Shown here piece by piece: positions 1 to 6,959 of a stretch of DNA of 64,000 nucleotides (its first letter is position 1; each line of letters opens with the position of its first letter). A model generated the notes under the pieces. That model was not told the DNA's origin and made no database searches. It saw only the letters and a program-made list of their open reading frames with translations. The position numbers and the translations under genes are program-made. The DNA is from Streptomyces sp. CB01373. GTDB taxonomy: Bacteria; Actinomycetota; Actinomycetes; Streptomycetales; Streptomycetaceae. The DNA lies in NCBI RefSeq assembly GCF_002803075.1, contig NZ_NNBK01000005.1:96412-160411 (forward strand). Reading direction: 5' to 3'.

Positions 1-127
1 CGCCGACACCGGCGCCCACGTACGGAGCGACCGGGCGGCCTGCGGAGGAGGCTGGAGCCTGCGTGTGCTGGGGCATGACGGTTGTCGTCGGCGGAGTCGG
101 GATGTCGGGCAGCTTGGGGCGGAGCAC
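1..127 (-). CDS. SpdD-like spread protein, 5' part only
   Basis: The reading frame starts at a GTG (127-125) with an AAGGAGG ribosome-binding site six bases upstream and runs off the left edge. The visible N-terminus (VLRPKLPDIPTPPTTTV) is a Pro/Thr-rich lead that resembles the start of SpdD-type proteins of pSAM2/SLP1-like elements, which are small proteins involved in intramycelial spread of the element. It is the last visible gene of a leftward spd/tra cluster and follows the 64-residue membrane protein by 14 bases. The hydrophobic C-terminal half expected for this family lies outside the window. Confidence 0.65.
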   Translation of the reverse strand, partial: MLRPKLPDIPTPPTTTVMPQHTQAPASSAGRPVAPYVGAGVG

Positions 128-141
128 GGCGGACCTCCTTG

Positions 142-336
142 TCACTCGTGGGTGCCGTTGACGACGCCGACCCCGGAACGGGTGCCGGACTCGATGGCGG
201 GGGCGAGGAAGGTGTGTGAGAGCCAGAAGCCGAACAGCGCGATCACGACGGCGACCCAGAGCCGGACGCCGAGGAACTTGATCGCGGCCCAGGCGATGAC
301 GCCCAGAACAAAGACGAGCGGCAGCGAGACGGTCAC
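142..336 (-). CDS. Small AICE membrane protein (spread-cluster)
   Basis: This 64-residue protein has two hydrophobic stretches, about residues 4-20 and 25-44, joined by a short basic turn. It is therefore probably a two-pass membrane protein. The GTG start at 336 is preceded by a GGGAG ribosome-binding site. Small proteins of this kind sit between the transfer-protein and spdD genes in pSAM2-like elements and are thought to help spread the element between mycelial compartments. There is no enzymatic motif, and the assignment rests on position and hydropathy. Confidence 0.7.
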   Translation of the reverse strand: MTVSLPLVFVLGVIAWAAIKFLGVRLWVAVVIALFGFWLSHTFLAPAIESGTRSGVGVVNGTHE

Positions 337-346
337 GGGAGCTCCC

Positions 347-538
347 TCAGCGGACGGCGCAGCGGTGGGTACGGGCAGCCAGCTCGGCGGCGGCCCGGCT
401 GTCGTAGTCCGTGGCGAAACCGCAGCGCGGAGCCGTGCAGGCGGCGGTGTGCTTCTCGCGGCCCCGGCCGTCGTAGTACGTGCCGACCTGGACAGGACCG
501 ATACGGACGACCCGGCGAAATCGCGGGGTGGCGGACAT
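347..538 (-). CDS. Small mobile-element transfer protein, Cys/His-rich
   Basis: This 63-residue protein has a C-terminal TAACTAPRCGF...THRC pattern, that is Cys34, Cys39 and a late His57/Cys60. It could bind one zinc ion, like other short 'mobile element transfer proteins' of AICEs. The ATG at 538 has a GAAAGGAG ribosome-binding site. It lies between the DUF2637 protein and the small membrane protein in the same leftward operon, with gaps of about ten bases. The exact role in transfer or spread is unknown. Confidence 0.7.
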   Translation of the reverse strand: MSATPRFRRVVRIGPVQVGTYYDGRGREKHTAACTAPRCGFATDYDSRAAAELAARTHRCAVR

Positions 539-549
539 GAGTGCTCCTT

Positions 550-1188
550 TCAGAGCTGTGCAGCGATGGCGTCGGCCAGGGGCAGGGGCACGCCGAGGCG
601 GGCGCGCAGGGTCGGGGTGTCGATGGCCGTTCCGGTGCGGGTGTGGTGCTCGGCGGCGACCTTCCGGGCGTGCTCGACCAGGGCGGCCGGGACGGGCACC
701 GCGGGCAGAGCGGGCTTCGGCTCGACGGCCGGGAGGGCTTCGGTCGGATCGGGCGCGTCCTCCTGGTCCTCGATGGCCTGGAGCCGCTCCGGTTCCTCGG
801 TGGTCCCGGGGTGGTCGTCCGTCGGCGGGGTCGAGTGGGCGAGGAGGGTTCCGCCTAGGAAGGCGACGGCGGGCCAGCCCGCGACGAGGATGCGGAGCCA
901 GGCCGGTACCTGGTCGATGTCGAGCAGTCCGGCTGTGGCGACGTTCGCGCCCAGGGAGGCGGTCAGCGCGATCAGGAACCAGCACCACCCGGCTGCTTTC
1001 GCGCCGCCGGACCGCAGTCGGCGCCAGGCGGCGACGAGCAGGAGGTCGACCGAGATGGGATAAGCCCACGCCTTCCACCCGTCCTGACCGGCGGCCGAGG
1101 CGATGTCGTGCAGGTGGGCGAAGGACAGCGCGGCGGCGATGACCGCCTGGACGAGTACCGCGTCGACGCGGGCCAGGTGGGCGCGCAT
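550..1188 (-). CDS. DUF2637 membrane protein (SpdB-like spread protein)
   Basis: This protein of 212 residues has several N-terminal membrane segments (about residues 8-28, 42-58, 68-88 and 98-115), matching the DUF2637 layout. A Pro/Glu-rich linker and a cytoplasmic tail with a helix-rich region follow. I chose the ATG at 1188 because GGAAGGAG lies seven bases upstream; a GTG at 1248 would add 20 residues without a good ribosome-binding site. DUF2637 proteins accompany TraB-type translocases in Streptomyces plasmids and AICEs and are linked to intramycelial spread. It lies about 90 bases downstream of the translocase. Confidence 0.8.
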   Translation of the reverse strand: MRAHLARVDAVLVQAVIAAALSFAHLHDIASAAGQDGWKAWAYPISVDLLLVAAWRRLRSGGAKAAGWCWFLIALTASLGANVATAGLLDIDQVPAWLRILVAGWPAVAFLGGTLLAHSTPPTDDHPGTTEEPERLQAIEDQEDAPDPTEALPAVEPKPALPAVPVPAALVEHARKVAAEHHTRTGTAIDTPTLRARLGVPLPLADAIAAQL

Positions 1189-1279
1189 GAAGCGGCTCCT
1201 TCCGGATTCGGGCATGGGAGGGGTAGGGACGTGGCGTGAGGCGGTCACGCCGACCGGTGGTGGAGGGGGAAGCGCTAGG

Positions 1280-2655
1280 TCAGTCGGTCACGGGCCGTGG
1301 CGTCACGACCGGGGACGGGGTCTCGACCGACCGCGCGGGCACATGGGGCCGGAAGGGCTTGAGCGCGGGCAGGTCCGGGACCAGGTGGGCCGAGTCGCGG
1401 CAGGTCTCGGCGGCGTCGCCGAGGGAGAGGTACGGCGTGCGGATGCGGGACCAGCCGCCGGAGGTGTCACCGGCCACGGCGAGGCCGGGCCGTTCGGGGG
1501 CGATGGCGCAGGCGGCGAAGACGGCTTCCGGGGCGATGTCGCCGAGCGCCATCTTGGCGGAGGCTTCGTCGTTGACGCGGTGGCAGACGCGGCCGGTGAG
1601 CTGGGCGCGCAACATGGTCGCGCCCTTGCCCAGCTCGGCGCCGAAGCGTTGCCCGCAGACCTCCAGGTAGATGCCGGCTGCGCGGCCGAGCTGGGCAAGC
1701 CGGATGAGCTGAGTGACCATCTCGTCCCGCCGCTCCTCGTCCCTTTTCGTGGCAACGAGGAAGAGCTCAGCGACCTCGTCGACGAACAGCACGACGGGAA
1801 CCGGGCGTTCACGCTCAGGCAGGCCCCAGATGTCGGAAGTGATCTTCTCGTCCGGCGTGCCGGGGGCGATGCCCTGTCGGGCCTTGATCAGGTCGTACCG
1901 CTCGTCCATTTCCCTGATGAGCGCGGGCAGCAGCTCGGCCGCCTGCTCCGAGTTCGTGGCCAGGGCCGAGAGCCTCGGGGCGAAGGGCGCAAGCTCGACG
2001 CCCCGCTTGCAGTCGATGCCGACCAGGGCGACTGGCTGCTGGGCGAGCCCTGCGAGGAGGTGCCGCAGATACATGGACTTGCCGGACAGAGTGGCACCCA
2101 GGGTGAGTTGGTGCGGCACGGTGCGGTAGTCGCGTACGAAGGGCGTGGCGTCCTCGCGCAGCGCGACCGGCACCCGGAGGAGCTCGGAGCCGGCCTTGCG
2201 CGGCATACGCACCCGGTTCAGCACGTCGAAGCCGACGAGTCGGAGGTCACCACGCCCGGCTTCACCGTGGTGACGTAGACAGCGTGAACTCCCCAGGCGT
2301 GCCGCAGCCGTTCGGCGGAGGCGGCCACGTCCGCCGGTTCCTGGCCGGGGGCGAGTCGCAGACGGAGCCGCAGACCGGTCGTGGTGGGACGGATGATCCC
2401 CCGACGCGGCGGTACGGGCCGGACCTCGCGGCGGCTGGTCGCCTTCACCGCCAGGACCCTGAGCCGCGAGGGAGCCACGGTGAGGCCGCAGGCTTCCATG
2501 ACGGAGCCGTACGAGCCAAGGAGCCGGGCCGTTGATAACGGCAGGCCAACCGTGGACCAGTAGACGCCCGGGTGACGAGCCCGGGTGTAGGCGGCCCCGC
2601 CACCGAGTGCGGCGAGGGGGCCACCCACCTCCAGCAGCGTCGTCCAGTCCGACAT
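1280..2655 (-). pseudogene. FtsK/TraB-type conjugative translocase, frameshifted
   Basis: The gene starts at ATG 2655 (MSDWTTLLEVGGP), overlapping the upstream stop as ATGA. It reads in one frame to a VYVTTVKPGVV segment near 2250, where that frame soon meets a stop. The rest continues in the neighbouring frame from LRLVGFDVLNRVRMPR to the stop at 1280. One missing base around 2245-2250 (GTGGTG before ACCTCC) explains both halves. The second half has a Walker-A-like loop (LGATLSGKS), a Walker B (VVLFVDEVAEL) and the FtsK sensor region (AAGIYLEVCGQR). Such proteins pump double-stranded element DNA between hyphae. If the frameshift is real, transfer is probably dead; otherwise it is an assembly error. 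Confidence 0.8.
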
Positions 2656-3011
2656 CAGGCGGAGGCCCCGACTGCTGTCGAGAAGGCGGCCGGCGCGACC
2701 GCAGCCGCCCGGAAGGCGATGCCGTGACGCTGCTGGCCGTTGAACACGGTTTCCCACGGCCGGGCCACCAGGCCCACCAGCGCAACTGGGGAGCCGAGGG
2801 ACAGCCCCTCGGTGACGCCGCTCTCCGGAACGGTGACCTTGACCAGCGAGGACTCGCCGTCCTCGAGGTAGACGACGCCGATGGTCATCAGCGCCTCACC
2901 GGTGTTCGCGTCCTTGGCGATCTCACCGGTCTGCCGGTCCCGAACTTTGGGCTCCGGAGTCTCGGTGAGCAGGATCGTGGCCGCCGAAGTCTCCACACGG
3001 ATTACACGCAC
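2655..3011 (-). CDS. Conserved AICE protein upstream of the translocase
   Basis: This protein of 118 residues starts at GTG 3011 with GGAGAG eight bases upstream. It is mostly beta-strand-like with no membrane segment and no catalytic motif that I can recognise. A GEIAKDANTGEALMTIGVVYLEDGE region and a hydrophobic mid-section (SPVALVGLVARPWE) are its most distinctive parts. Small proteins like this precede traB/ftsK in many Streptomyces AICEs. It is translationally coupled to the translocase by an ATGA overlap at 2655. Its function is not known. Confidence 0.75.
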   Translation of the reverse strand: MRVIRVETSAATILLTETPEPKVRDRQTGEIAKDANTGEALMTIGVVYLEDGESSLVKVTVPESGVTEGLSLGSPVALVGLVARPWETVFNGQQRHGIAFRAAAVAPAAFSTAVGASA

Positions 3012-3082
3012 AGAACTGCTCTCCCTTGCGTCGCACCGTATGCACGGTGCATTCAGTGACGAATGACTACGCAACGGGAGGT

Positions 3083-3198
3083 TGACCTCATACCGACTGG
3101 GCGCGATACGCTCCAAGAGCGTTGATGCCAAAGACGCACCCGGCCTGAGTGGGCTGCCTCCCGCTCAGGCCACATCTGCTTTCTGTGGCCCTTTTTCG
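3083..3198 (+). promoter_or_regulatory. Candidate small RNA or attenuator: promoter plus two exclusive hairpins
   Basis: A possible promoter (TTGACC at 3083-3088, TACGCT around 3108-3113) faces right. Downstream is a 12-bp stem with one G-T pair (3142-3153 with 3160-3171, loop CTGCCT). It overlaps by four bases a second hairpin (GGCCACA 3168-3174 with TGTGGCC 3184-3190) that is followed by CTTTTTC. The stems cannot both form in full, which is the geometry of an antiterminator/terminator pair. No reading frame lies between. The rest of this roughly 320-base gap holds nothing else I can support. Confidence 0.4.
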
Positions 3199-3311
3199 CT
3201 CACGCGCCGGTGCAGGTCTGCCTTCCTGCACCGGCCCGTTCGCATGCTCGCACCGCCAACTCCGCTGGACGCGAAGGGGCGTGCCGACACCAACCACAGT
3301 AACCCGCACTC

Positions 3312-3356
3312 GAAGTACTGTCTAGTACTTCAGGTACCAGTACGTACTTCGTGTAC
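3312..3356. promoter_or_regulatory. Cluster of six GTAC motifs (putative operator)
   Basis: GTAC occurs at 3315, 3325, 3334, 3340, 3344 and 3353. The first two form a perfect dyad (GAAGTACT, GTCT, AGTACTTC). The cluster straddles the stop codon of the XRE regulator gene and lies upstream of the leftward spd/tra operon. A second GTAC cluster lies on the other side of the regulator operon at 4944-5001. Binding by the XRE protein is an inference. Confidence 0.45.
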
Positions 3357-4559
3357 GCCCAACTCTCCCGCCAGGGCCCGCAGCTCCTCGGACGGGGGCT
3401 GGCTCATGGTCAGAAGGTCCGCCACGAGCTGCTTGACCATCGGCAGAGACCGCACCCTCTCGGGCGACAGCTCACGAGCCCTCAGCAGCGCTGAGACCGC
3501 GTCACCAACCTGTCGACGCTGGGCATAAGCCCTCGCCACATCGATCTGGAACCGAGTCTGCCGCTCTGCGGACAGCCCCGACGCGTCAACTGCCTGCGCA
3601 GCCCGTAGAGCGACGCCGGCGTCTCCAAGGTCGACTGCTACGGACACCTCGTGCAAGCCGACGTTGGTGGGGCCAAATTCGGTGTTGTAGTCATTGCGCC
3701 CGTCACCGACCTGTTCGGCCATTGCACGAGCGTCGCGGAGGAAGCCGTATGCCTCATCGGCCAGGTTCAGCCGAGCGGCGGCGACCGCCCGTTGCAATGT
3801 CAGCGCACCACGCAGCGCCACCGCCTCGACCTGCCCAGACTCCGTCAGGGGTCGCAGGGCGTCAGCCGCACTCCCTGACGCTTGAGCCGCCTGCTCGAAG
3901 TGACGCGCACCGAGGAAGACGATTGCGAGCCGGAACTCACCAGCAGCCATCAGCAGCGGATCATTGGCCCGCTCGGCGGCGACCACGGCGCGGTCGACGG
4001 CGATCCAGGCCGCCTCGGGCTCCCCCAGGTTCGCGAGCGCTCCGCTACACGTGTGGTACATGACCGCAAGCAGCCGGAAGAGTTCGGGACGATCGGCCTC
4101 CGGAACCGAGCGGGTGGCCGATTCCAGCCGAGGAACGAGCTTTTCGAGCAGCTCGGCCAGGTCGGCATAGTTGCCCTGATGCGTCAGCGACCATGCGTGG
4201 TCGACCTCGGCACCAAGCGCCGGCACATCAGGGGATGCGTTCTTCTCGCCGAGGACCGCCTTGAGCGAGTGCGCGGCACTCAGAACCAGCCGCAGCCGAC
4301 TCGCTCCCGGTGCCTCACCTTCGGCCACCGACGCCACGATGGGGGCCTCAGCCGCCAGCTCGGCGATGGGCACCTCCAGCACCTCGGCGACCTTCTCCAG
4401 CACGGTCATCCGGTCGATGCGCCGCACGCCACGCTCCACCTGGGACACCCACGCTTCCGATCGCCCAAGGAGACCGGCGAACTCCTTCTGCGACAGCCCG
4501 CGTCGTTTGCGATGGAAGGCGATCTTGCGACCTAGCGCCTTCTGATACTCAGTGCTCAA
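3330..4559 (-). CDS. XRE-family regulator with C-terminal helical repeats
   Basis: An N-terminal helix-turn-helix (residues about 5-60, LSQKEFAGLLGRSEAWVSQVERG) is followed by about 330 residues of alpha-helical, TPR-like repeats. This architecture is common in Streptomyces regulators that bind a peptide or small ligand. The frame could extend upstream, but the likely start is TTG 4559 with AAGGG before it, overlapping the monooxygenase gene by 11 bases, so the two are probably co-translated. GTAC clusters flank the pair on both sides. Within the element it occupies the place of the KorSA/Pra transfer regulators, so control of the spd/tra operon is plausible but unproven. Confidence 0.8.
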   Translation of the reverse strand: MSTEYQKALGRKIAFHRKRRGLSQKEFAGLLGRSEAWVSQVERGVRRIDRMTVLEKVAEVLEVPIAELAAEAPIVASVAEGEAPGASRLRLVLSAAHSLKAVLGEKNASPDVPALGAEVDHAWSLTHQGNYADLAELLEKLVPRLESATRSVPEADRPELFRLLAVMYHTCSGALANLGEPEAAWIAVDRAVVAAERANDPLLMAAGEFRLAIVFLGARHFEQAAQASGSAADALRPLTESGQVEAVALRGALTLQRAVAAARLNLADEAYGFLRDARAMAEQVGDGRNDYNTEFGPTNVGLHEVSVAVDLGDAGVALRAAQAVDASGLSAERQTRFQIDVARAYAQRRQVGDAVSALLRARELSPERVRSLPMVKQLVADLLTMSQPPSEELRALAGELGVHEVRTGT

Positions 4560-4863
4560 CGTCCACACCCTTGCCGGACACGAAGTCCAGACGGTCAACC
4601 TCTGTAGCGGAAAGGTACTGATCCCGCTCGGAGAGGAAGGCCCGCACGTAGTCCTTTGACTCGTGCTCCTCGAAGGCGCCCTTGTCCCGATACAGCTCGT
4701 AGAACACGCGCTCCAGGGGGCGCCCGTCAACGCGATGCACCGTGTAGATCACCGTCCCGGGCTCGTTCGCCCGGATCAGTTCCCCGGTCCGCGCCACGAG
4801 GTCATCGAACGCCGCCGCCGACGCCTCGTCCTTGCAGGTGAAGCGCACCATCAGTCCGAACAT
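4549..4863 (-). CDS. Antibiotic biosynthesis monooxygenase (ABM)-family protein
   Basis: This 104-residue ferredoxin-like-fold protein has the typical ABM run: a first strand (MFGLMVRFTCKD), a helix, then NEPGTVIYTVHR and VFYELYRDKGAFEEHESK with the characteristic His. ABM proteins act as small cofactor-free oxygenases or quinone-related enzymes, often as dimers. The ATG at 4863 is preceded by GAGAGGACCT. It is the first gene of a two-gene leftward operon with the XRE regulator. Pairing a sensor-like ABM enzyme with an XRE regulator suggests a response to a small molecule, which is an inference. Confidence 0.85.
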   Translation of the reverse strand: MFGLMVRFTCKDEASAAAFDDLVARTGELIRANEPGTVIYTVHRVDGRPLERVFYELYRDKGAFEEHESKDYVRAFLSERDQYLSATEVDRLDFVSGKGVDVEH

Positions 4864-4943
4864 GCGAGGTCCTCTCTATATCGGCTTCCAGGCCAGCACC
4901 TGACCACCCGGCGAACGCTATGCGCCGACCGCTCGCACGAAAA

Positions 4944-5001
4944 GTACGAAGCCGCACTCTAAGTACGCACACATTCGGTACGGTGCTAGTACTAATTGTA
5001 C
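4944..5001. promoter_or_regulatory. Second cluster of GTAC motifs in a divergent promoter region
   Basis: GTAC occurs at 4944, 4963, 4978, 4989 and 4998, in local contexts AAGTACG, TAAGTACG, GGTACGG, CTAGTACTA and TTGTACGG. The cluster lies in the 200-base gap between the leftward ABM-XRE operon and the rightward ATPase gene, an AT-richer stretch suited to promoters. The match to the cluster at 3312-3356 suggests that one regulator controls both sides. Confidence 0.5.
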
Positions 5002-5076
5002 GGCTCTGCGTGGTCCGTGTCAGCCGGTCGCTATCGCTGACACAGAAGACAGCAGGTCACCGCCATGGAGGACGCC

Positions 5077-5490
5077 ATGCCCACCCACGGACGCACCTTC
5101 CCTGGGGACCCCCAACAACTCAGCGCCGCGCGCCGCTGGACCCGCGCCACCCTGAACGGCCACCCACGCTCCGAGGACGCCGCACTGATCGTCACCGAAC
5201 TCGGCACCAACGCCGTCACGCACACCGCCAGCGGCGAAGGTGCCGGCACTTTCCAGATCAGGCTCACCGTCTCCGAGCAGACCGTCACGATCGCGGTAAC
5301 CGACCGAGGCCGCACGAAGACTGCCCCCGAGGTCCAGCATCCGCCCCTCAACGCCACCCACGGCCGCGGACTCGGCCTGGTCGCCGCCCTCGCCGACAGC
5401 GTCACAGTCGAAGGCAACAATTTCGGCCGCACGGTCACCGCCGAACTCCGCGTCCACGCGGCCCTCCGGGAGTCGGCGCCGTGTTCTTGA
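5077..5490 (+). CDS. ATP-binding protein, anti-sigma-factor kinase type (HATPase_c_2)
   Basis: This protein of 137 residues has a GHKL ATPase fold like SpoIIAB/RsbW. The N-box helix is ALIVTELGTNAVTHT, the G1-type box is VTDRGRTKTAP and the later glycine box is THGRGLGLVAALAD. Such proteins are abundant in Streptomyces. Some bind sigma factors or partner with regulators, and most are uncharacterised. I prefer ATG 5077 because GGAGG lies five bases upstream; an ATG at 5065 adds four residues. It is divergent from the ABM-XRE pair and shares its GTAC-rich control region. Confidence 0.8.
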   Translation: MPTHGRTFPGDPQQLSAARRWTRATLNGHPRSEDAALIVTELGTNAVTHTASGEGAGTFQIRLTVSEQTVTIAVTDRGRTKTAPEVQHPPLNATHGRGLGLVAALADSVTVEGNNFGRTVTAELRVHAALRESAPCS

Positions 5491-5572
5491 ACGTCGAGCG
5501 GGACGCCCATGCCGGGCCCCAGAAGCCTCACGGCGACGACAGCGACTCCAGGGCCACGGCAGGAGGCCACCC

Positions 5573-5956
5573 GTGCTCATGAAAGAACCCCGACGCGGCT
5601 ACTGGTGCGAATGCTGGACGGAAGACCTCACCGAGCGGCGAAGTCCGGCACTCCTGGCATCCTTCGACGCTCTCACGGCTCCGCAGGCGGATCGCTGGGT
5701 GGCGGTAGCCCTCCGGACGATCTCACCGGCCCTCGACGCAGACTCATCAGACGCTGCCTGGGAGTGGCTGTACAACGGCCGCATCGAGACCAGACGAGCG
5801 CTTCTACGCTCCGAGCCCTGCACGGTGTCAGTGACCCACGAGGGCATCCGCATCACGTGGATGATCCGACCTGTGATCTTCTTGCCACTCTCACACCGCC
5901 AGGGTGCCGAACTCCCGCGGTGCGCGTACGACTTCAAGCCCTGCACATCCCACTGA
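5573..5956 (+). CDS. Hypothetical protein
   Basis: This protein of 127 residues has a GTG start at 5573 six bases after AGGAGG; an ATG two codons on is an alternative. I do not recognise the family. The sequence has no membrane segment. It has a tryptophan-rich N-terminus ([11 protein letters not shown]) and an alpha-helical middle, and the last 30 residues look less constrained. It lies about 80 bases downstream of the ATPase gene and may be its operon partner. The C-terminus borders a decayed, IS-rich stretch, so truncation is possible. Confidence 0.5.
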   Translation: MLMKEPRRGYWCECWTEDLTERRSPALLASFDALTAPQADRWVAVALRTISPALDADSSDAAWEWLYNGRIETRRALLRSEPCTVSVTHEGIRITWMIRPVIFLPLSHRQGAELPRCAYDFKPCTSH

Positions 5957-6007
5957 GTTACAACTTTCTCTACGGGTTCAAGGCGGCTCGCTCCGCTCAC
6001 CGCGCGC

Positions 6008-6028
6008 GGCCCGGCCCCCGGCCGGGCC
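6008..6028 (+). terminator. GC hairpin downstream of the ATPase/hypothetical pair
   Basis: A nine-base-pair stem (GGCCCGGCC with GGCCGGGCC, loop CCC) lies 50 bases after the stop at 5956. There is no T-run, as is usual for Streptomyces terminators. Confidence 0.4.
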
Positions 6029-6158
6029 TGCGCTCCTGTCTCCGCCCCGCTCCAGCCCGGCCGGCGCCCGTGCCGCGCGCACAGCAATCAGCCGCCTGAT
6101 GCCAGAGAAGGGATCCATCGTGGCTGGGGCGGTCGGCTCCACGGCTTTAGGCAGCCAC

Positions 6159-6267
6159 TTTGGCGCGAGCCTCGAAGATCATGGCCCCAACGTCGTGCTT
6201 TACCGGGCAGGTCCACAGACTGCCCGACGCGCCGGAAGCTTACGGGGCCATGATCACTCGCGCCAAA
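6159..6267. repeat. Long interrupted inverted repeat with a nested hairpin
   Basis: The left arm (6159-6188) carries TTTGGCGCGAG then GATCATGGCCCC. The right arm (6244-6267) carries GGGGCCATGATC then CTCGCGCCAAA. The two 11-12 base blocks pair perfectly, apart from an extra seven bases in the left arm against one in the right. Inside lies a second stem, CGGGCAG (6204-6210) with CTGCCCG (6220-6226). The region 5957-6335 has no supported gene. The structure could be the end of a lost insertion element or a folded recombination substrate; it adjoins a transposase remnant. Confidence 0.6.
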
Positions 6268-6335
6268 GCAGCTCCAGCCCAAAGCCGTTCCACCGACCGC
6301 GTGCTCCCGTAGCGCGAACGGAGGGTATCCGACCC

Positions 6336-6751
6336 CTTCAGGTCACCGTCCAGGAGCTGGTGCGGGTCGCCGGGGCGCGCTGGGCGATCGAGGAGTGCTT
6401 CCAGGCCGCGAAGAACGAATGCGGCCTGGACCAGTACGAGGTCCGCCGCTACACGGGCTGGTATCGGCACATCACTCTGGCCATGCTCGCGCACGCCTTC
6501 CTGGCCGCCACGGCACACCAGCCCTGGGAAAAGGGGGCGGAACAGGTGAGACACCCGGGGCCATCGAGCTCACAGTGGCGGAGGTTCGGCGACTCCTGGC
6601 AGCTTGTCGTGCCCGGCCCCCGCACCTGAGCGGGCACCGCGGACGACACCACGCGCTGCACTGGTCGAACTGGCGCCGCCGACGCCAAGCAGTCGCCCGC
6701 CACTGTCACTACCTGCGGCGTTGTCGCACGATCGAGGGGCGGTCTCCGTGA
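6336..6751 (+). pseudogene. Transposase C-terminal remnant (IS701/IS4-like DDE), frameshifted
   Basis: The frame from about 6336 encodes [18 protein letters not shown] then [16 protein letters not shown] and [13 protein letters not shown], the C-terminal catalytic region of IS701/IS4-like DDE transposases with the family's final glutamate region. After about 6545 the similarity continues in another frame ([16 protein letters not shown]) to a stop at 6751. The N-terminal two thirds are missing. It is therefore a truncated, frameshifted relic with no expected activity. It marks past insertion inside the AICE cargo region next to the NACHT gene. Confidence 0.75.
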
Positions 6752-6838
6752 GACCGCCCCGCACGATCGAAGTCCCGCTACACTCCCGCCACACGGCGAA
6801 AGGCCAGGTCAGACAGCAAAATCCTGCTGGAGTACTAA

Positions 6839-6896
6839 CAGGGCTCCTGGACCAACGGGTTCGTCGAACACCTCACCCAACGGCACGGGAGCCCTG
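6839..6896. repeat. Nine-base inverted repeat around a GTTCGTCGAAC palindrome
   Basis: CAGGGCTCC (6839-6847) and GGAGCCCTG (6888-6896) are exact inverted repeats. They enclose about 40 bases that include the small palindrome GTTCGTCGAAC. This lies just downstream of the NACHT gene (which ends at 6960), in a 208-base interval with no gene. It may be an IS end, or a hairpin that stops transcription of the NACHT gene. Confidence 0.5.
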
Positions 6897-6959
6897 TGCG
6901 TTGCGGGCACCGAAGCCATCACGCGATCGGTGGCCACTCTGAAACCCTCACTGCTGATG

